Positions 5,244-6,870 of a stretch of 6,870 nt of DNA are shown piece by piece. The stretch spans positions 1 to 6,870 of the forward strand of contig CALDOC010000218.1 of assembly GCA_937914675.1 (NCBI GenBank), given 5' to 3'. The translations under genes were made by a program, and so were the position numbers. The DNA is from an uncultured Sulfurimonas sp. (GTDB lineage Bacteria > Campylobacterota > Campylobacteria > Campylobacterales > Sulfurimonadaceae). Every line of letters starts with the position of its first letter. Within the stretch, counting starts at the first letter, position 1. The notes under the pieces are model-generated. The model made no database searches. It was not told the origin of the DNA and saw nothing but the letters and a program-made list of their open reading frames with translations.

Positions 5244-6870
5244 ATGGCACACGAAGACGCGGGAAAACAAGTTTCTAAAGATAAGCTAGTGAACATACCA
5301 AATTTAATATCTGATTATTACACATTGAAGCCCGACATGTCCGACGCGACTCAAGCCGTTGCGTTTGGCACGTCGGGTCATCGCGGGACGTCTCTCAAAA
5401 AAAGTTTTACGGAGTCGCATATTTTAGCGATCGCTCAAGCCGTCTGTGATTATAGACTCTCTCAAGGGATTACTGGGATTTTATATATCGCCAAAGACAC
5501 GCATGCGCTCTCAACTCCGGCGCAACTTACCACTGTGCAAGTTTGCGTCGCCAATGGAGTTTTATGCGCGATTGCGGAGAATGACGGCTACACTCCGACG
5601 CCCGTTCTCTCGTTCAGCGTCATAGAAGCCAACAAAACAAGCAAAGAGTTATGCGACGGAGTGGTCATAACGCCATCGCACAATCCGCCACAAGACGGCG
5701 GTTTCAAATACAACCCGCCAAACGGCGGTCCAGCGGACACGGACGCGACTTCCGTCATAGAAGCCAACGCCAACGAGTATCTTAAAAACGCTCTCGTGGG
5801 GGTGAAAAAAGTGAGCGTAGAAGAAGCTCTTTCAAAGGCGCGCTATTTCGACTTCGTCACTCCCTACGTCAAATCGCTCGACGCGATCATCGACATGAAA
5901 CTTTTACAACAAAGCTCTCTGAGCGTCGGCGTCGACCCTCTCGGTGGTTCGGGCATTGAAGTTTATAAAAAAATCAATGAGATTTATGGACTAAAATTAG
6001 ACATAGTCAACCCCGACGTGGATCCGACGTTTAGTTTCATGACGTGTGACCATGACGGAAAAGTTAGAATGGACTGTTCCTCTCCATTCGCCATGGCGTC
6101 GCTCGTTTCGCTCAAAGACAAGTATGATTTGGCGTTCGCGAACGACCCCGACTTTGACCGTCACGGGATTGTCACTCCAAGCGTTGGACTTATGAATCCA
6201 AACCACTATCTCTCGGTCGCCATTTGGTACCTTTTTCAGTATAGAAAAGATTGGGCTTCGACGCTAAAAATTGGCAAAACTTTGGTCTCTAGCTCCATGA
6301 TTGACAGAGTGGCGACTTCGATAAATCGCGAAATCATCGAAGTGCCGGTTGGCTTCAAATGGTTTGTCGATGGATTAAGCGAAGGAACTGTTGGTTTTGG
6401 AGGAGAAGAGAGCGCTGGCGCTTCGTTTTTGCGCAAAGACGGCTCCGTTTGGACTACCGACAAAGACGGAATCATCTTAAACCTTTTAGCTTTTGAGATG
6501 ACAGAGAGACTCAAAAAAGACCCAGGAGTGATTTACAAAGAACTTGAAAAAGAGTTTGGAGTCTCTTACTACGAACGCAGCGACGCCCCAGCCTCGCCGG
6601 AGCAAAAAGCGAAACTCAAAAAACTCTCGCCAAGCGACGTGACGTCAAAAACGTTGGCGGGAGAAGAGATAAACGGCGTATTTACAAACGCCGCGGGAAA
6701 CGACAAGCCTATCGGAGGACTAAAAGTGACGACCAAAAACGGTTGGTTCGCGGCTCGTCCATCGGGAACCGAGGACATTTACAAAATCTACGCCGAGAGT
6801 TTTATCTCTCATGAGCACTTAGTGGCTATTCAAAAAGAAGCGCAAGAGTTGGTTTTGAGCGTGATTAGTT
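5244..6870 (+). CDS. pgm: alpha-D-glucose phosphate-specific phosphoglucomutase (last residues outside window)
   Basis: This gene interconverts glucose-1-phosphate and glucose-6-phosphate in the cytosol, linking glycolysis or gluconeogenesis with glycogen and nucleotide-sugar synthesis. The frame is open for 542 codons from the ATG and has no stop before the edge; E. coli Pgm is 546 residues, so only a few residues are missing. All signatures are present: FGTSGHRG (41-48), catalytic phosphoserine loop TPSHNPP with S145, metal-binding DPDFDRHG with D301/D303/D305, sugar-binding GGEESAG (386-392) and phosphate-binding RPSGTED (505-511). Similarity to E. coli Pgm as I remember it runs end to end, for example VDPLGGSGIE, MNPNHYL, VPVGFKWFVDGL and STDKDGII-like segments. 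This is the bacterial PGM1-type enzyme, not the PMM/PGM ManB or GlmM type. GC content and CG-rich codons (gcg, tcg, acg) are higher than in the sensor kinase, probably reflecting conservation or expression rather than transfer. Confidence 0.97.
   Translation, partial: MAHEDAGKQVSKDKLVNIPNLISDYYTLKPDMSDATQAVAFGTSGHRGTSLKKSFTESHILAIAQAVCDYRLSQGITGILYIAKDTHALSTPAQLTTVQVCVANGVLCAIAENDGYTPTPVLSFSVIEANKTSKELCDGVVITPSHNPPQDGGFKYNPPNGGPADTDATSVIEANANEYLKNALVGVKKVSVEEALSKARYFDFVTPYVKSLDAIIDMKLLQQSSLSVGVDPLGGSGIEVYKKINEIYGLKLDIVNPDVDPTFSFMTCDHDGKVRMDCSSPFAMASLVSLKDKYDLAFANDPDFDRHGIVTPSVGLMNPNHYLSVAIWYLFQYRKDWASTLKIGKTLVSSSMIDRVATSINREIIEVPVGFKWFVDGLSEGTVGFGGEESAGASFLRKDGSVWTTDKDGIILNLLAFEMTERLKKDPGVIYKELEKEFGVSYYERSDAPASPEQKAKLKKLSPSDVTSKTLAGEEINGVFTNAAGNDKPIGGLKVTTKNGWFAARPSGTEDIYKIYAESFISHEHLVAIQKEAQELVLSVIS

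Noticed and set aside
5588..6778. Four minus-strand open frames (5588-5773, 5997-6206, 6236-6514, 6569-6778)
   Set aside because: They lie antisense to pgm, whose conserved motifs run through all of them. Their translations show no recognisable motif and they lack Shine-Dalgarno sites.
5244..6870. Horizontal transfer of pgm because of its higher GC
   Set aside because: The kinase catalytic half reaches similar GC in places, and pgm is a conserved housekeeping gene with a native-style promoter; the contrast is not strong enough.

Overview
The window looks like a chromosomal segment of a free-living Campylobacterota (Sulfurimonas/Sulfurovum-like) bacterium. This is inferred from AT-rich, lysine- and isoleucine-rich coding, a periplasmic c-type cytochrome lipoprotein, a short beta-barrel porin, a Cache/HAMP histidine kinase and TATAAT-type promoters with poor -35 boxes. 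I ran no database search, so the taxonomy is a guess from style. I saw no mobile elements, RNA genes or CRISPR. There is no gene-free stretch longer than about 180 bases.

Layout: (1) 1-587, minus strand: N-terminal 195 codons of a lipoprotein c-type cytochrome with two CxxCH haem sites; its C-terminus lies outside the window. (2) 588-705: divergent promoter region with a tandem direct repeat of 11-bp period. (3) 706-4234, plus strand: a tightly coupled three-gene operon of an outer-membrane beta-barrel protein, a small PstS-like periplasmic binding protein and a 673-residue membrane histidine kinase. The genes overlap by 1 and 4 bases. (4) 4266-5063, minus strand, convergent with the kinase: a HAD-IIB phosphatase of the mannosyl-3-phosphoglycerate phosphatase type, with Glu replacing the second catalytic Asp. 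(5) 5064-5243: a second divergent promoter region with two overlapping inverted repeats. (6) 5244-6870, plus strand: alpha-D-glucose-specific phosphoglucomutase (pgm), complete except for the last few residues.

How the genes may work together: the operon reads as an outer-membrane pore, a soluble periplasmic ligand-binding protein and an inner-membrane sensor kinase. It could be a nutrient or anion sensing module whose response regulator is encoded elsewhere. The HAD phosphatase and Pgm share a promoter region and both act on phosphorylated sugars or sugar derivatives (compatible solute, glycogen or nucleotide-sugar supply), but a shared pathway is only inferred. The operon is the best candidate here for an under-described system. 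The rest is recognisable housekeeping or respiratory content with a few unusual details.
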